DNA of 64,000 bases. It comes from Phallus indusiatus (Eukaryota > Basidiomycota > Agaricomycetes > Phallales > Phallaceae). Below the pieces are notes generated by a model. The model was not told the origin of the DNA, ran no database searches, and saw nothing but the letters and a program-made list of their open reading frames with translations. Both the position numbers and the translations under genes were made by a program. Where the stretch lies: assembly GCA_027605045.1 (NCBI GenBank), contig JAQFWX010000012.1, forward strand, positions 694,930 through 758,929, given 5' to 3'. Below are positions 54,316-63,425 of the stretch, in pieces. Positions within the stretch are counted from its first letter, which is position 1; each line of letters begins with the position of its first letter.

Positions 54316-56546
54316 ATGTCTTCCTCCCGCGACTTTTCGATCGATCCCAACGTCTTGAGCGATATCCCCAAAAACTTCGAGGAACGAGTCCAATGGGCGC
54401 TCAAGAATAAGCGTCTGTATACTTTGCCTGAGCAAGAAGAAGTTCAGGCGCGCGTTCGTCATGTTGAGGACGACGCTGACTTGGAGATTGTGGAGATGTT
54501 GCAGAAGAAGTACGAGAAAGAGTACGAGGAAAAGCGAGCTGCTTTAGCGGCGGAGCGTTTGAAGAAACAGAGGGAAGAAGAGGAGCGGAAGCGTCGCGAA
54601 GCAGAGGAACTGAGAAGGAAAGAGGAAGAAAAGAAGAGAGTTGAGGCAGAGAAGCAGAAGGAAATAGAGCGTGTCCGCGCCAAAATGATGGAGAAGTACA
54701 GGAAGGAGAATCCTGACAAGGCTAAGGTGAGTTTCGTTTAGGTTTTTGATTTCTCGTGATCTGACTGTCAATAGTCAGTTTCGTCGGTGGGTAAATCGGC
54801 CCTAGCGTCATCCAAACGTCCGCGGGAACTTTTTGAAGATGACGAGGACGAGCAATCCGACGATGACGACGACGCTCAGGTGATCCCACCACCTTCGAAG
54901 AAGCCCAAAACGTCGGTCCCCTCGTCCACTTCTCGCGACGGAGGCATCGCCATCATGGGTCTCATTCGTGACCCCCCTTGCGAGACTTGTCGCCATAAGG
55001 AAAAGCCCTGCCATAACCAGGTTGGGCTTTCCATCGAGCACTCGGTCTGTTACGAGTGCAAGGTTGGCAAGATCGCTTGCCCGGATAAGGCGTCGCGAAA
55101 GGCCGAAGAGGAGCGACAAAAACAAAAGGAGCAGGCCTCCAAACCCAAGCCGAAACGTGTCCCAAAATCCAAGGCACGGAAAACATCGTCCCAGCCAGTA
55201 TTGGTCGATTCCGGCGACGAAAACGAGGGGTCGATCGCCCAGGCCATCCTGGAGGGGTCGAAGATATTGGCCAGCGCGATCGAGAAGGCAGGACGGAATT
55301 GCCGCGATGGACTGTCATCCATCGCAAATGAAATCGCTATCATCGCACGCAATATGCCGTCGCACGATGCGACTCCTCAGCCCGAGTACAAGTCGCCAAC
55401 GCCCATGAGGTGGTCCCCATCGTTGGAGGGCCTTCCAGGACCCAAGACCCTGCAAGTCCATCCAGACGATTCGGATCGGTACGTGGCGTACCATTTCGAG
55501 AAGGCGCGAATTAGGGACGAGAAGGCGCGATTGGCGAGGGAGGCTCAGGAGTCGGTAAGAGATGGTGACGAAATCGACGAGGACATGCCTCACTGGAGAC
55601 ATTGTAGGGTTTAGCCAAAAAAAGGATCCTAAGAAAATCATGGTTCGAGGCATAGGCTATTGACACTTTACTAAATTGTAAAATCATATTATAACTAATA
55701 CTCAGGTCAAGGGATTCTGGCTTGCAAAATTGTCAGTATATTGCTATAATTATCTTGGCCAAATTATGTAATAATTCTTTATCATATAAGTCCATGATCA
55801 ATGTTATCCATTCAGTAAAATAATGAATAAAATGAAACTTACATTATCATCATCTATATTGAAGAATGTTCTAAAAATCTTTTTTATATTTATTGTGAAA
55901 ATATATTTCTATTATAATTTAGATGCATGGAAAAACCTTAATTTTAAGCATGAGATTACACTCTGTAATATCAGAGTTTTCCTAGGAAAACCTTAATAAT
56001 ACAGGGATTTCTAGAAAATCTTGAGAAAACTCTAATGTCACATACTGTGACTTCAAGTTTTAATTACATAGAAACTCAGTATCTCCCACTCCCTCAAAAT
56101 TATGATAAAAAATTGTATTGATAAGTAATTATATCAACTTCATTATATAATTTTCCACTATGGTTAATAATAATATATGTTTTACTTTGTATACTATTTG
56201 ATTGAATAGAAAAAGTGATTGATAGTGTTATATAAGTAAAAATTCTTACATGATTTAACTAAGATAAAAATAGCAACATACTCACAATTTTTCAAGTCAG
56301 AATCTCTTAATCTGAGTGTTAATTATAATATAATATTACAAGTTAGTGAATTGTCATATGCCTATATCTCGAACCATAATTTTATTAGGATCCTTTTTTT
56401 GGTCAAACCCTACAATGTCTCCAGTGCCTGGGGGTCGCGTCGTTGATAAGGGTAAGGGAAAGGCAGTGGAAGAAGATGGAGAAAACGAAGGAGAAGGGTC
56501 CGGAGTAGAGGGAGATGAAGCAGGAGAAGAGGATCCGAAAGTATAA
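54316..56546 (+). CDS. Antisense accessory gene of the chromovirus: coiled coil plus Zn2Cys6-like cluster
   Basis: Runs opposite to gag-pol. Exon 1 (54316-54726) starts MSSSRDFSIDPNVLSDIPKN and continues into a long charged coiled coil (54480-54720, Glu/Arg/Lys heptads). An intron at 54727-54774 (GTGAGT...AATAG) keeps the frame. Exon 2 has an acidic patch (DDEDEQSDDDDD), a PPSKKPK basic signal, and six cysteines in the order C-X2-C-X6-C-X12-C-X2-C-X6-C (CETCRHKEKPC, then CYECKVGKIAC, about 54980-55080). That spacing matches the fungal Zn2Cys6 binuclear cluster. MITE E3 (55591-56426) is inserted after DEDMP; removing it with one CCT joins directly to GGRVVDKGKGKAVEEDGENE and the stop at 56544-56546, so the frame was intact before insertion. 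As it stands, translation ends at 55612-55614. A role in regulating the element is inference. Confidence 0.75.
55591..56426. mobile_element. CACTG-type MITE, family E, copy E3 (836 bp, complete)
   Basis: CACTGGAGACATTGTAGGGT...CTACAATGTCTCCAGTG with 3-bp TSD CCT (55588-55590 and 56427-56429). Terminal repeats extend for more than 60 bp (CCAAAAAAAGGATCCTAAGA...). AT-rich, non-coding. Sits in exon 2 of the antisense gene of a very young retrotransposon, so this family has moved recently. Confidence 0.9.
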
Positions 56547-56825
56547 CGGACCAAAAGTAGGGTAGAAAATGGACAAGATCTAGTTAATAGTTTGTATGTA
56601 GAATGACCGTTGTAACTTAGCCAAAATTTGGCTGTATCAATATAATGTAATTTTGTTTTGTTTTAAATTTTGACGCGAAGTAACGGAGAATGCAAAGCAT
56701 AATGAAAGGAAGATATTCCGCGAGAGAAAGAGGGAGAAAGAAAAGAAACGAAGTTGAAATCATGAAAACGGTGAAAGAACGAGCGTTGGAGAGCAAACAA
56801 TCAATACCATAACGTATCATACCAA

Positions 56826-59800
56826 TTATGTACGGCTTATGACATTCCAATTAGGACCTGGTTTATCCGGATATTTTCTGTGAAAGTCTTCGACTAGTTC
56901 GCTAGCATTTTCGAGTTCTGTAGCGATGAGCCAAGAAGACTCTTCATCAGTTCCGTCATAACCTAGCCATTTTACCAAATACAGTAACGGTACTGCACGA
57001 CGTCGATCGATTTTAGAATCAAGTATCGACTCTATTTCATATTCGAGGTCGCCTTCAATCTCGACAGGAGCTGGAGGGTCTTGAACACGTCCAGGGATAG
57101 TGTTCTCTGTATGCGGCTCGAGCATCGACAAATGAAACACTGGATGAACTGAACGATAATCGTTAGGCAATCTAAGTGTTCTAGTAACGTCATTAGGCTT
57201 AGCGATGATTTCGAATGGGCCTAAATATTTTGCTGCGAGCTTTTTAGAAGGTCTTGTTGTCGAGAAGAATTCGGCTTTGACGTAGGCTTTGGTCCCAATA
57301 TTGAAAGGAGGTGGTTTAGAACGACGTTCGTCTGCTGGTCCTTGATAGCGTTTCTGAGCTAGTTTGATTTGTTCCTTAAGTTCTTCGTGAATTTCTTCGA
57401 GCTTATTGACAAACGACTCTGCTCGAGAAGATGTTAGTTCAACGTTGTCGCGTATCGTGAGACTAGGGTGATATCCTTTGTTAGCAAAGAATGGAGATAT
57501 ACCCGTAGTAGCACTAGCTGCGTTGTTGAATGCAAATTCTGCAAGAGGAAGCAAATCGGACCAATCGTCTTGCTGGTAGTTGCAATATATGCGGATGTAT
57601 TGCTCCAATGTCTGATTAGTTCTTTCCGTTTGTCCATCACCTTCGGGGTGATATCCAGAAGTGAAATGAAGGTTCATATTTAGGGCTTTGCCAAGAGAAC
57701 GAAAGAAATGAGAGACAAACTCTGAACCTCTATCTGACGTTACATGGGATGGGACACCATGCTTCGAAAAGACATGTAAAACAAAGAGGCTGGCGAGTTG
57801 TTGCGATGAAATGGTATCGTGAGTGGGAATGAAAATAGCGTATTTCGTTAGCCGGTCAACAACGACAAGAATTGAAGTATAACCACTGGAAGCAGGTAAA
57901 TGCTCTATGAAGTCCATAGAGATCGAATCCCAAGGACGTATAGGTACGGGAAGTTGTTTAAGAAATCCGTATGGTTTATGCCGTTGTGATTTACCACGAG
58001 GACAGTCGATACAAGAGCTACAAAACTCTTTAACCATATCACGAAGGTTTGGCCAGACGTATTCGCGACGTATAAGTTCAAGGGTCTTGGTCTGTCCGAA
58101 ATGTCCAGATACGGGATGATCATGTTTATACTGAAGGACACGAAGTCTGAGGTCTTCAGCTGCCGGAACGAAGATACGACCATCACATCTAAGGAATCCG
58201 CGATCATCCACAGTCCAACGAGGATTGGAACGATCGTGTAAATGAAGTTGCGCGACTGGGTCATGAGGAAGCGCAGTGAGAATGTCGTCATGAAGCTTGT
58301 TAATGTCCATGATAATAGCGCTACGGAGAATAGGAGCGTGAAGAATGGTAGCATTTAACGACACCTTTAATTGTTCTGAAGTGAAAATCGGCTTCAAATT
58401 TTGTGGGTTAACGTCGGCGTAGTCGCTTATCCCCTCTTTAAGGTAGACGTCCCATCGTCTAGTGAGAGAATCAGGTTTAGTACCCAAGCGACCAGGACGG
58501 AAATTAATATTAAGGTTAAATTGAGATAAAAATTCGGACCATCTCGCTTGACGGCGAGTAAGTGTTTTTGTTGTAGAGAAATAAGTGAGGTTTTTGTGGT
58601 CCGTGAAGACGTCAACAGGAAAAGTAGATCCTTCAAGGTAATGACGCCATTTTTGAAAAGCTTCAAATATCGCGAGTAATTCTTTGTCGTGAACATCGTA
58701 ATTGAGTTCTGGAGGTGAAAATGTACGGGAATGAAAAGCGATTGGGTGTAATTCGTTTGTCGCATCGTATTGAGATAATATAGCTGCGAGAGCATAGTCA
58801 GACGCGTCCGTCTCGACTATAATAGGCCGGTCTGGTACCCAGTGAGCTAACACTGGTGCAGTTGTAAAAGACTTTTTCAAAGTGTCGAATGCGCGTTGGC
58901 AATCGTCGGTCCAGTTCCAAGGTGCACCTTTACGCGTAAGTCGAGTGAGAGGTATGGTTATATGCGAGTATTGATCAATAAAACGACGATAGAAGTTTGC
59001 AAATCCAAGAAATGATTGAATATCCTTAACTTTGCGCGGAATGGGCCAGTCAATGATCTGTTTAACTTTGCCGGTATCCATCGCAAGTCCAGACGAATCC
59101 AAAACATATCCAAGAAACTCTACACGATCCTTATGAAATTCGCATTTCTTCGGCGACGCATATAGGTTGTGTTGCCGGAGACGTTTGAGAACTTCTTTGA
59201 CGTGTTGTTTATGCGAGGAAATGTCGTCTGAGTAAATGAGGATATCATCGAGATAAACGACGACGCAATGATCGAGTAGGTCGCCTAAAATATCGTTCAT
59301 GAAGCGTTGGAAAGCAGCGGGAGCGTTGGATAATCCAAACGGCATGACAAGCCATTCAAAAGATCCATAACGGGTTCTAAATGCTGTCTTCCATTCATCA
59401 CCTTCCGCGATACGCACAAGGTGATATGCGTGCTTCAAATCGATCTTGGTATATATGCGGGCTTTTCGAGGAGCGTCTAGTAAATCCGAGATAAGTGGTA
59501 ACGGATACTTATCCTTTTTACTAATTTTGTTGAGTCCGCGAAAATCCACACAAAGACGTAAGGAACCGTCTTTCTTTTTGACGAATAAGACTGGAGCGCC
59601 ATGAGGAGAATTGGAATGACGAATAAATCCAGTCTTCAAATTATCATCGATAAATTCTCGGAGAGATTCTAATTCAAGGGGTGAAAGAGAATAGATGGGT
59701 CCTAGGGGAGGAGTTTTGCCATCTTCGAGTTCAATCTTCAAATCGTATGAACGATGTGGCGCCAGAGTGTCGGCTTTGACACCACTAAATACGTCTGCAA

Positions 59801-60422
59801 ATTCTCGGTAGTCTTCAGGTATAGACATCTCGTTAAAGTCGGGATCCACAGCTGCGGAATAAGACTTGACTTTTGGATCGGTAACTGCTAACCGAAAAAC
59901 AACAGAGCCAGAAGCATTGGCTGCGTGAAGAAAAGCTGCGGCGTTAACAAGAGATACTGAAGGACGAGAAGTGGCGGTTGGAATAGCTGAGGCATTTCGC
60001 GTGTTTGATTGAGTAGCGGAAAAGGACGATTCGGCCTTGTCAGAAGATAATCGTATGTTGTCTGGGAATTTGATACTGCCCAATACCCAGTTAATCGACG
60101 GATTATAGCGGGTGAGCCAGTCGTATCCTAAGACGAAATCACAATTAGCTTCCAACTTCGTAACGAGAAAAGAAATCGATAAAGTGTCACTACTAGGAAA
60201 AGTTACATTTAAAACTATCTTCCGAGTGATAAAAGAATTTGTAGTCCCATCAATAAGAAATAAAGGAATAGGGTCGATGGTCTGAAATGGAAGGGCATAT
60301 TTATCTACTATTTTTTCATTTATAAAACAGTGCGTCGATCCCGAGTCGACCATGCACTTAAAAGGAGAAGGAGAAAAAGGAACAGAAAGGGAAATCATAA
60401 AAGAATCAGAAAAAACAGGCAT
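56826..60422 (-). CDS. pol: Chromovirus Pol polyprotein (1198 aa)
   Basis: Reverse transcription and integration enzymes of the element. By residue: aspartic protease MVDSGST (D26); reverse transcriptase from about 250, with YLDDILIYSD (390-399); RNase H with VETDASDYALA (D539) and the D-H-K of DVFTDHKNLTY; integrase with an HHCC zinc-binding region (H767/H774, C801/C804), D837 (SMDFIEHLP), D897 (TSDRGSEF) and E933 (DGQTERTN), giving DD35E spacing; GPY-like RSVHPVFHLSMLEPH; and a C-terminal chromodomain (YEIESILDSKIDRR...YLVKWLGYDGTDEESSW). No internal stop, so the protein looks functional. The first ATG is at 60422, but the frame is open back to about 60505 and overlaps the end of gag in the -1 frame. 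Pol and the antisense gene are convergent, with 279 bp between their stops. Confidence 0.95.
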   Translation of the reverse strand: MPVFSDSFMISLSVPFSPSPFKCMVDSGSTHCFINEKIVDKYALPFQTIDPIPLFLIDGTTNSFITRKIVLNVTFPSSDTLSISFLVTKLEANCDFVLGYDWLTRYNPSINWVLGSIKFPDNIRLSSDKAESSFSATQSNTRNASAIPTATSRPSVSLVNAAAFLHAANASGSVVFRLAVTDPKVKSYSAAVDPDFNEMSIPEDYREFADVFSGVKADTLAPHRSYDLKIELEDGKTPPLGPIYSLSPLELESLREFIDDNLKTGFIRHSNSPHGAPVLFVKKKDGSLRLCVDFRGLNKISKKDKYPLPLISDLLDAPRKARIYTKIDLKHAYHLVRIAEGDEWKTAFRTRYGSFEWLVMPFGLSNAPAAFQRFMNDILGDLLDHCVVVYLDDILIYSDDISSHKQHVKEVLKRLRQHNLYASPKKCEFHKDRVEFLGYVLDSSGLAMDTGKVKQIIDWPIPRKVKDIQSFLGFANFYRRFIDQYSHITIPLTRLTRKGAPWNWTDDCQRAFDTLKKSFTTAPVLAHWVPDRPIIVETDASDYALAAILSQYDATNELHPIAFHSRTFSPPELNYDVHDKELLAIFEAFQKWRHYLEGSTFPVDVFTDHKNLTYFSTTKTLTRRQARWSEFLSQFNLNINFRPGRLGTKPDSLTRRWDVYLKEGISDYADVNPQNLKPIFTSEQLKVSLNATILHAPILRSAIIMDINKLHDDILTALPHDPVAQLHLHDRSNPRWTVDDRGFLRCDGRIFVPAAEDLRLRVLQYKHDHPVSGHFGQTKTLELIRREYVWPNLRDMVKEFCSSCIDCPRGKSQRHKPYGFLKQLPVPIRPWDSISMDFIEHLPASSGYTSILVVVDRLTKYAIFIPTHDTISSQQLASLFVLHVFSKHGVPSHVTSDRGSEFVSHFFRSLGKALNMNLHFTSGYHPEGDGQTERTNQTLEQYIRIYCNYQQDDWSDLLPLAEFAFNNAASATTGISPFFANKGYHPSLTIRDNVELTSSRAESFVNKLEEIHEELKEQIKLAQKRYQGPADERRSKPPPFNIGTKAYVKAEFFSTTRPSKKLAAKYLGPFEIIAKPNDVTRTLRLPNDYRSVHPVFHLSMLEPHTENTIPGRVQDPPAPVEIEGDLEYEIESILDSKIDRRRAVPLLYLVKWLGYDGTDEESSWLIATELENASELVEDFHRKYPDKPGPNWNVISRT

Positions 60423-60496
60423 AGACCGTAAAACTACTTTACTAGTACCACCGACTACGGCTACGTTGGCGCGTACTGAACCTTCCCGACTAACAT

Positions 60497-62461
60497 CTAG
60501 TTCTTGGATGCACTAGACCCAGGTTGAGCTGAGTCAGTGACTGTAGGTTGGGACTTAGAGTCCACAGGGGTACGTACGACGGGAGGTGCACTTCGAGAGG
60601 TGTTGTTACTGTTCCGACCTCCGCCGTTGTTGAAGGTTCGACGACCACGAGGTTGGTTTGCAGCAGTCGTAGCTGGAGGATTAGTTCGACGGTTTCTAGG
60701 GCATTCGCGAGACATATGGCCACGTTGACCACAGATAAAGCATAGTTGTTGATCAAGACGACGTTGTCGTTCGGCAGCAGACAAGGGAGTCAAACCGGAG
60801 TTCCTATTGTTGGAGTTGTTGCTGTTAGAGGTACGACTATTGTTACCGAAACGACTAGGGATGGGAGCCCGATCAGGCCTATAATTTCTAAAGTTCGTGC
60901 CACGCCAAATGTTTCCACGTATCGGACGATTGTTCTGGGAGTTCCGATGGTTGTTGTTTGAGTTGGAGCTCGACGACGAATTGTTGTTACGGGAACGATT
61001 GTCGGAAGAGGACGATGACGACTGTTGGGACTTTTTCCGACCTTCATATTCCCAATAATGTGCGTCAAACTCTTGGACTGCTATCCTCAACGCTGCATAA
61101 GTAGACGTGTCGCGATCCGAGTTATATATGCGGTCGACAAGACGTCTAGGCAGTTTCTCCCATAAAATCCGACGGAGAGAACTGGCGTTGAAGTTAGTGC
61201 GCGTAGCATATTTGGTGAACTGAACAAAGAAATTGGACGCTTTCATGCTATCGGAAAACGTCAGACGCATTAACGCCTTTTCAGCATCATCCTCAGGAGA
61301 GAACGAGCCGAAGGCCTGAGTGAGGGTTTCGATAAAGGATTCCCAGTTAGTAAAGAATGGGTAGTCTTGAAGATCTTCATCACCAGACTCAAGGAATGGT
61401 TGAAAGAAGCTTAGAGCAGTGCCACGAAGAAAAGAAAGAGCATAGAAGATACGTTGCCAGTCCAAACTAAAGTCAGCTGGACGAGCACGAAAGACGAGAT
61501 GACATTGAGTGAAAAAGTTAGCAATTTTGTCCGGGTCCGTTCCGTCAAACGTTTCTGGTTCCTTGACGGTTGCACGGGAACGAGAGACGTTGAGTTGAGC
61601 CGTCTGAATCGACTGTTGACTGGAGAGGAGAGCGGCGATGTTACGAAATACTTCACGAATTTCGTCCATGGAGATGGTGTTGCGACGACGCGGATCAGGA
61701 ATGAAATCACCTTCGTCGTCGTTGTCGTCACCAAAATCATCAGGAGGACCACCACCTGGGGGTCCACCATCACCACCACCACCAATACCACCACCACCGG
61801 GACCTGCAGAAGGAATGCCAGGGACAGAGGCATCATGCGGACCATCAGAGTCATGGTTGTCCGGATCTCCATCGCCTGGAGGGTCTCCACCGTTTCCGCC
61901 AGAACCAGATGCTTGCGGCAAAGGAGTACGAGGAGGTTCTTCGTCTTTAACTTCCTCGATCTTGGGCATCTGAGAAGTTTGACGACGAACAGGAGGAGGA
62001 GGGTTCTGGACAGGGTTGGCGCTAGGAGGAGGTGTGGCCAACACCGTAGGAGTAGGAGACGCTGAGATGCGAGGTCGGATAGGAGGGGGAGGTAAGGAAG
62101 AAGAACGAGTCGGACCATAGTACGTAGGAATATTGAGATCAGTAGCAAACGTTTCGATAGGATAAGGCAAGTTAATAATACCGGGAACGTGTGCGCCAGA
62201 CCTTGCGCCCATTTCACGTTCGTAAGACAACGAACGTTGACGCTGAGTCGGCATCAAACTGCGCAGAGGAGAGGTTATCACAGAGGAATTGACGATCTCT
62301 GCGAGTTGGTTGAGCTGGGCAGTTCGATTAAGTTGACGACGTTCATTCCGGGATTGCCTGTCGCGACGTTGATCTTCAATAACCGATTCGCGAGTAGCTG
62401 GAGACAGCGAGGTTAAACGCTGCGCATATACTCGACTGTGAGATTGTTGTGTAGAAGACAT
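60497..62461 (-). CDS. gag: Chromovirus Gag (654 aa)
   Basis: Structural protein packaging the element RNA. N-terminal Arg/Gln-rich segment, then a Pro-rich and a Gly/Asp/Pro-rich linker (residues about 130-250). A capsid-like region follows (KEPETFDGTDPDKIANFFTQ to RLVDRIYN), typical of Ty3/Gypsy retrotrans_gag domains. Next are a Ser/Asn-rich stretch and a single zinc knuckle CFICGQRGHMSREC (574-587). It ends GSSASKN at 60497. The start at 62461 lies 78 bp inside the 5' LTR boundary. Strong opposite-strand open frames here are shadows of the Gly/Pro-rich codons. Confidence 0.93.
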   Translation of the reverse strand: MSSTQQSHSRVYAQRLTSLSPATRESVIEDQRRDRQSRNERRQLNRTAQLNQLAEIVNSSVITSPLRSLMPTQRQRSLSYEREMGARSGAHVPGIINLPYPIETFATDLNIPTYYGPTRSSSLPPPPIRPRISASPTPTVLATPPPSANPVQNPPPPVRRQTSQMPKIEEVKDEEPPRTPLPQASGSGGNGGDPPGDGDPDNHDSDGPHDASVPGIPSAGPGGGGIGGGGDGGPPGGGPPDDFGDDNDDEGDFIPDPRRRNTISMDEIREVFRNIAALLSSQQSIQTAQLNVSRSRATVKEPETFDGTDPDKIANFFTQCHLVFRARPADFSLDWQRIFYALSFLRGTALSFFQPFLESGDEDLQDYPFFTNWESFIETLTQAFGSFSPEDDAEKALMRLTFSDSMKASNFFVQFTKYATRTNFNASSLRRILWEKLPRRLVDRIYNSDRDTSTYAALRIAVQEFDAHYWEYEGRKKSQQSSSSSSDNRSRNNNSSSSSNSNNNHRNSQNNRPIRGNIWRGTNFRNYRPDRAPIPSRFGNNSRTSNSNNSNNRNSGLTPLSAAERQRRLDQQLCFICGQRGHMSRECPRNRRTNPPATTAANQPRGRRTFNNGGGRNSNNTSRSAPPVVRTPVDSKSQPTVTDSAQPGSSASKN

Positions 62462-62539
62462 GATGAAAGAAAGAAGAGATATAACCGAGACGTAGAGTGT
62501 GCGATAAAAAGAAGAGCTGCCGGGTCAGACTTAATATAC

Positions 62540-63405
62540 TGTCAAGTACCGATATCCGGGAACGGTAACAGATACTATAATGTATTTTAGTCGCTGAATA
62601 GAATATCAATAACCGTCACCGTTGATCGACGGCAGTCAGGACTTGGCCTCAATCTATAAGAGATTGTGCCACGACAGTCTTCTTCAGGATTTGTCCTGAC
62701 GTTCGTCACGAGCGTCGAGTTCGTCAAGGACGTTACGGATATGTGCGTTCCGAGCTTCAAGAGCCGCGAGCTGTATCTCGTATTGAATGATATCAAGCTC
62801 GACAATAATGAAGAAAGCTTTGAGATGTAACTCTCGGCAACGACGGATGGCTTCCGTCGCTGCAAGTCTCGAGGAACGATCTCGACGTTCAATGATGAAT
62901 AGAATAGAGAAGGAGAGTTGTTATAGAGATATCGAACTACGTTCGATATTAAGTCTGAAGAACTATCTACGTGTATGCTAGGGTTTATATACACGTCAGA
63001 TAAATAATTCTAGCTCAGTTCGAAATAGATTCCGAACTAGAGAAATACAAACAAGTCGTGAGATTCGTAAGTTACATCAATATATGCAGGGTATGATGTC
63101 TCATGTGATGAACATGAGGTGTGCAGGGATGAGAGCTGTGCATACATGGACCTACGTTCGTCATCTATGATCTCATAACCGGAACGTGCGTGGAATATTC
63201 TAGAAAGGCCTTTCCGCGGATGTTCCAGGAGTTAAGAGAGACGGGTGCGTCTCTATTCGAGTTGTAAGGTTGATGGAGATGACTGAACGCGAAGGTCTTA
63301 TCGTGAGTGACGTAAGCGAGATAAGATTACGGAGATGAACGGTAAATGATCGGATATGGATTACGTAACGTTACCGGAAGTGATGTCATGAATCGGATCA
63401 TGACA
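62540..63405 (-). repeat. 5' LTR of the chromovirus (866 bp)
   Basis: Near-identical to 53156-54020. Sense (minus) start TGTCATGATCC at 63405, end ACTTGACA at 62540. Confidence 0.93.
62984..62991 (-). promoter_or_regulatory. TATA box of the chromovirus 5' LTR
   Basis: Minus-strand TATATAAA inside GTGTATATAAACCCTAGC; the only strong TATA motif in the LTR and about 520 bp upstream of the gag start. Conserved in all family C LTR copies in the window. Confidence 0.55.
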
Positions 63406-63425
63406 CCTTGTATATATAGCACCAT

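Larger units (their letters stand above)
53156..63405 (-). mobile_element. Full-length Ty3/Gypsy chromovirus, family C (10.25 kb)
   Basis: LTRs at 53156-54020 (3') and 62540-63405 (5'), TSD CCTTG (53151-53155 and 63406-63410). By eye the LTRs are identical except for one extra G near 62872 (865 vs 866 bp), so insertion is recent. Minus strand: gag (62461-60497), then pol (60422-56826) in PR-RT-RNaseH-INT-chromodomain order. Plus strand, between pol and the 3' LTR: a spliced gene of its own. A polypurine tract sits against the 3' LTR. Host and TE genes otherwise have no link to it. Confidence 0.95.

Noticed and set aside
54459..54771. Minus-strand Ser/Phe-rich frames opposite the antisense gene
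   Set aside because: They are complements of the Glu/Lys/Arg-rich coiled coil; the plus frame has the intron, start and downstream continuation.
61454..62065. Long plus-strand open frames opposite gag (also 60746-60961 and 61638-61973)
   Set aside because: Shadows of the Gly/Pro/Asn-rich gag codons; no introns, motifs or start context.
62587..62994. A 135-codon minus-strand frame in the family C LTRs, also at 63473-63880
   Set aside because: It starts within the LTR TATA box and is broken by the single-base indel in the 3' LTR (53203-53609). Its persistence just reflects near-identical LTR copies, so I do not call it a gene.
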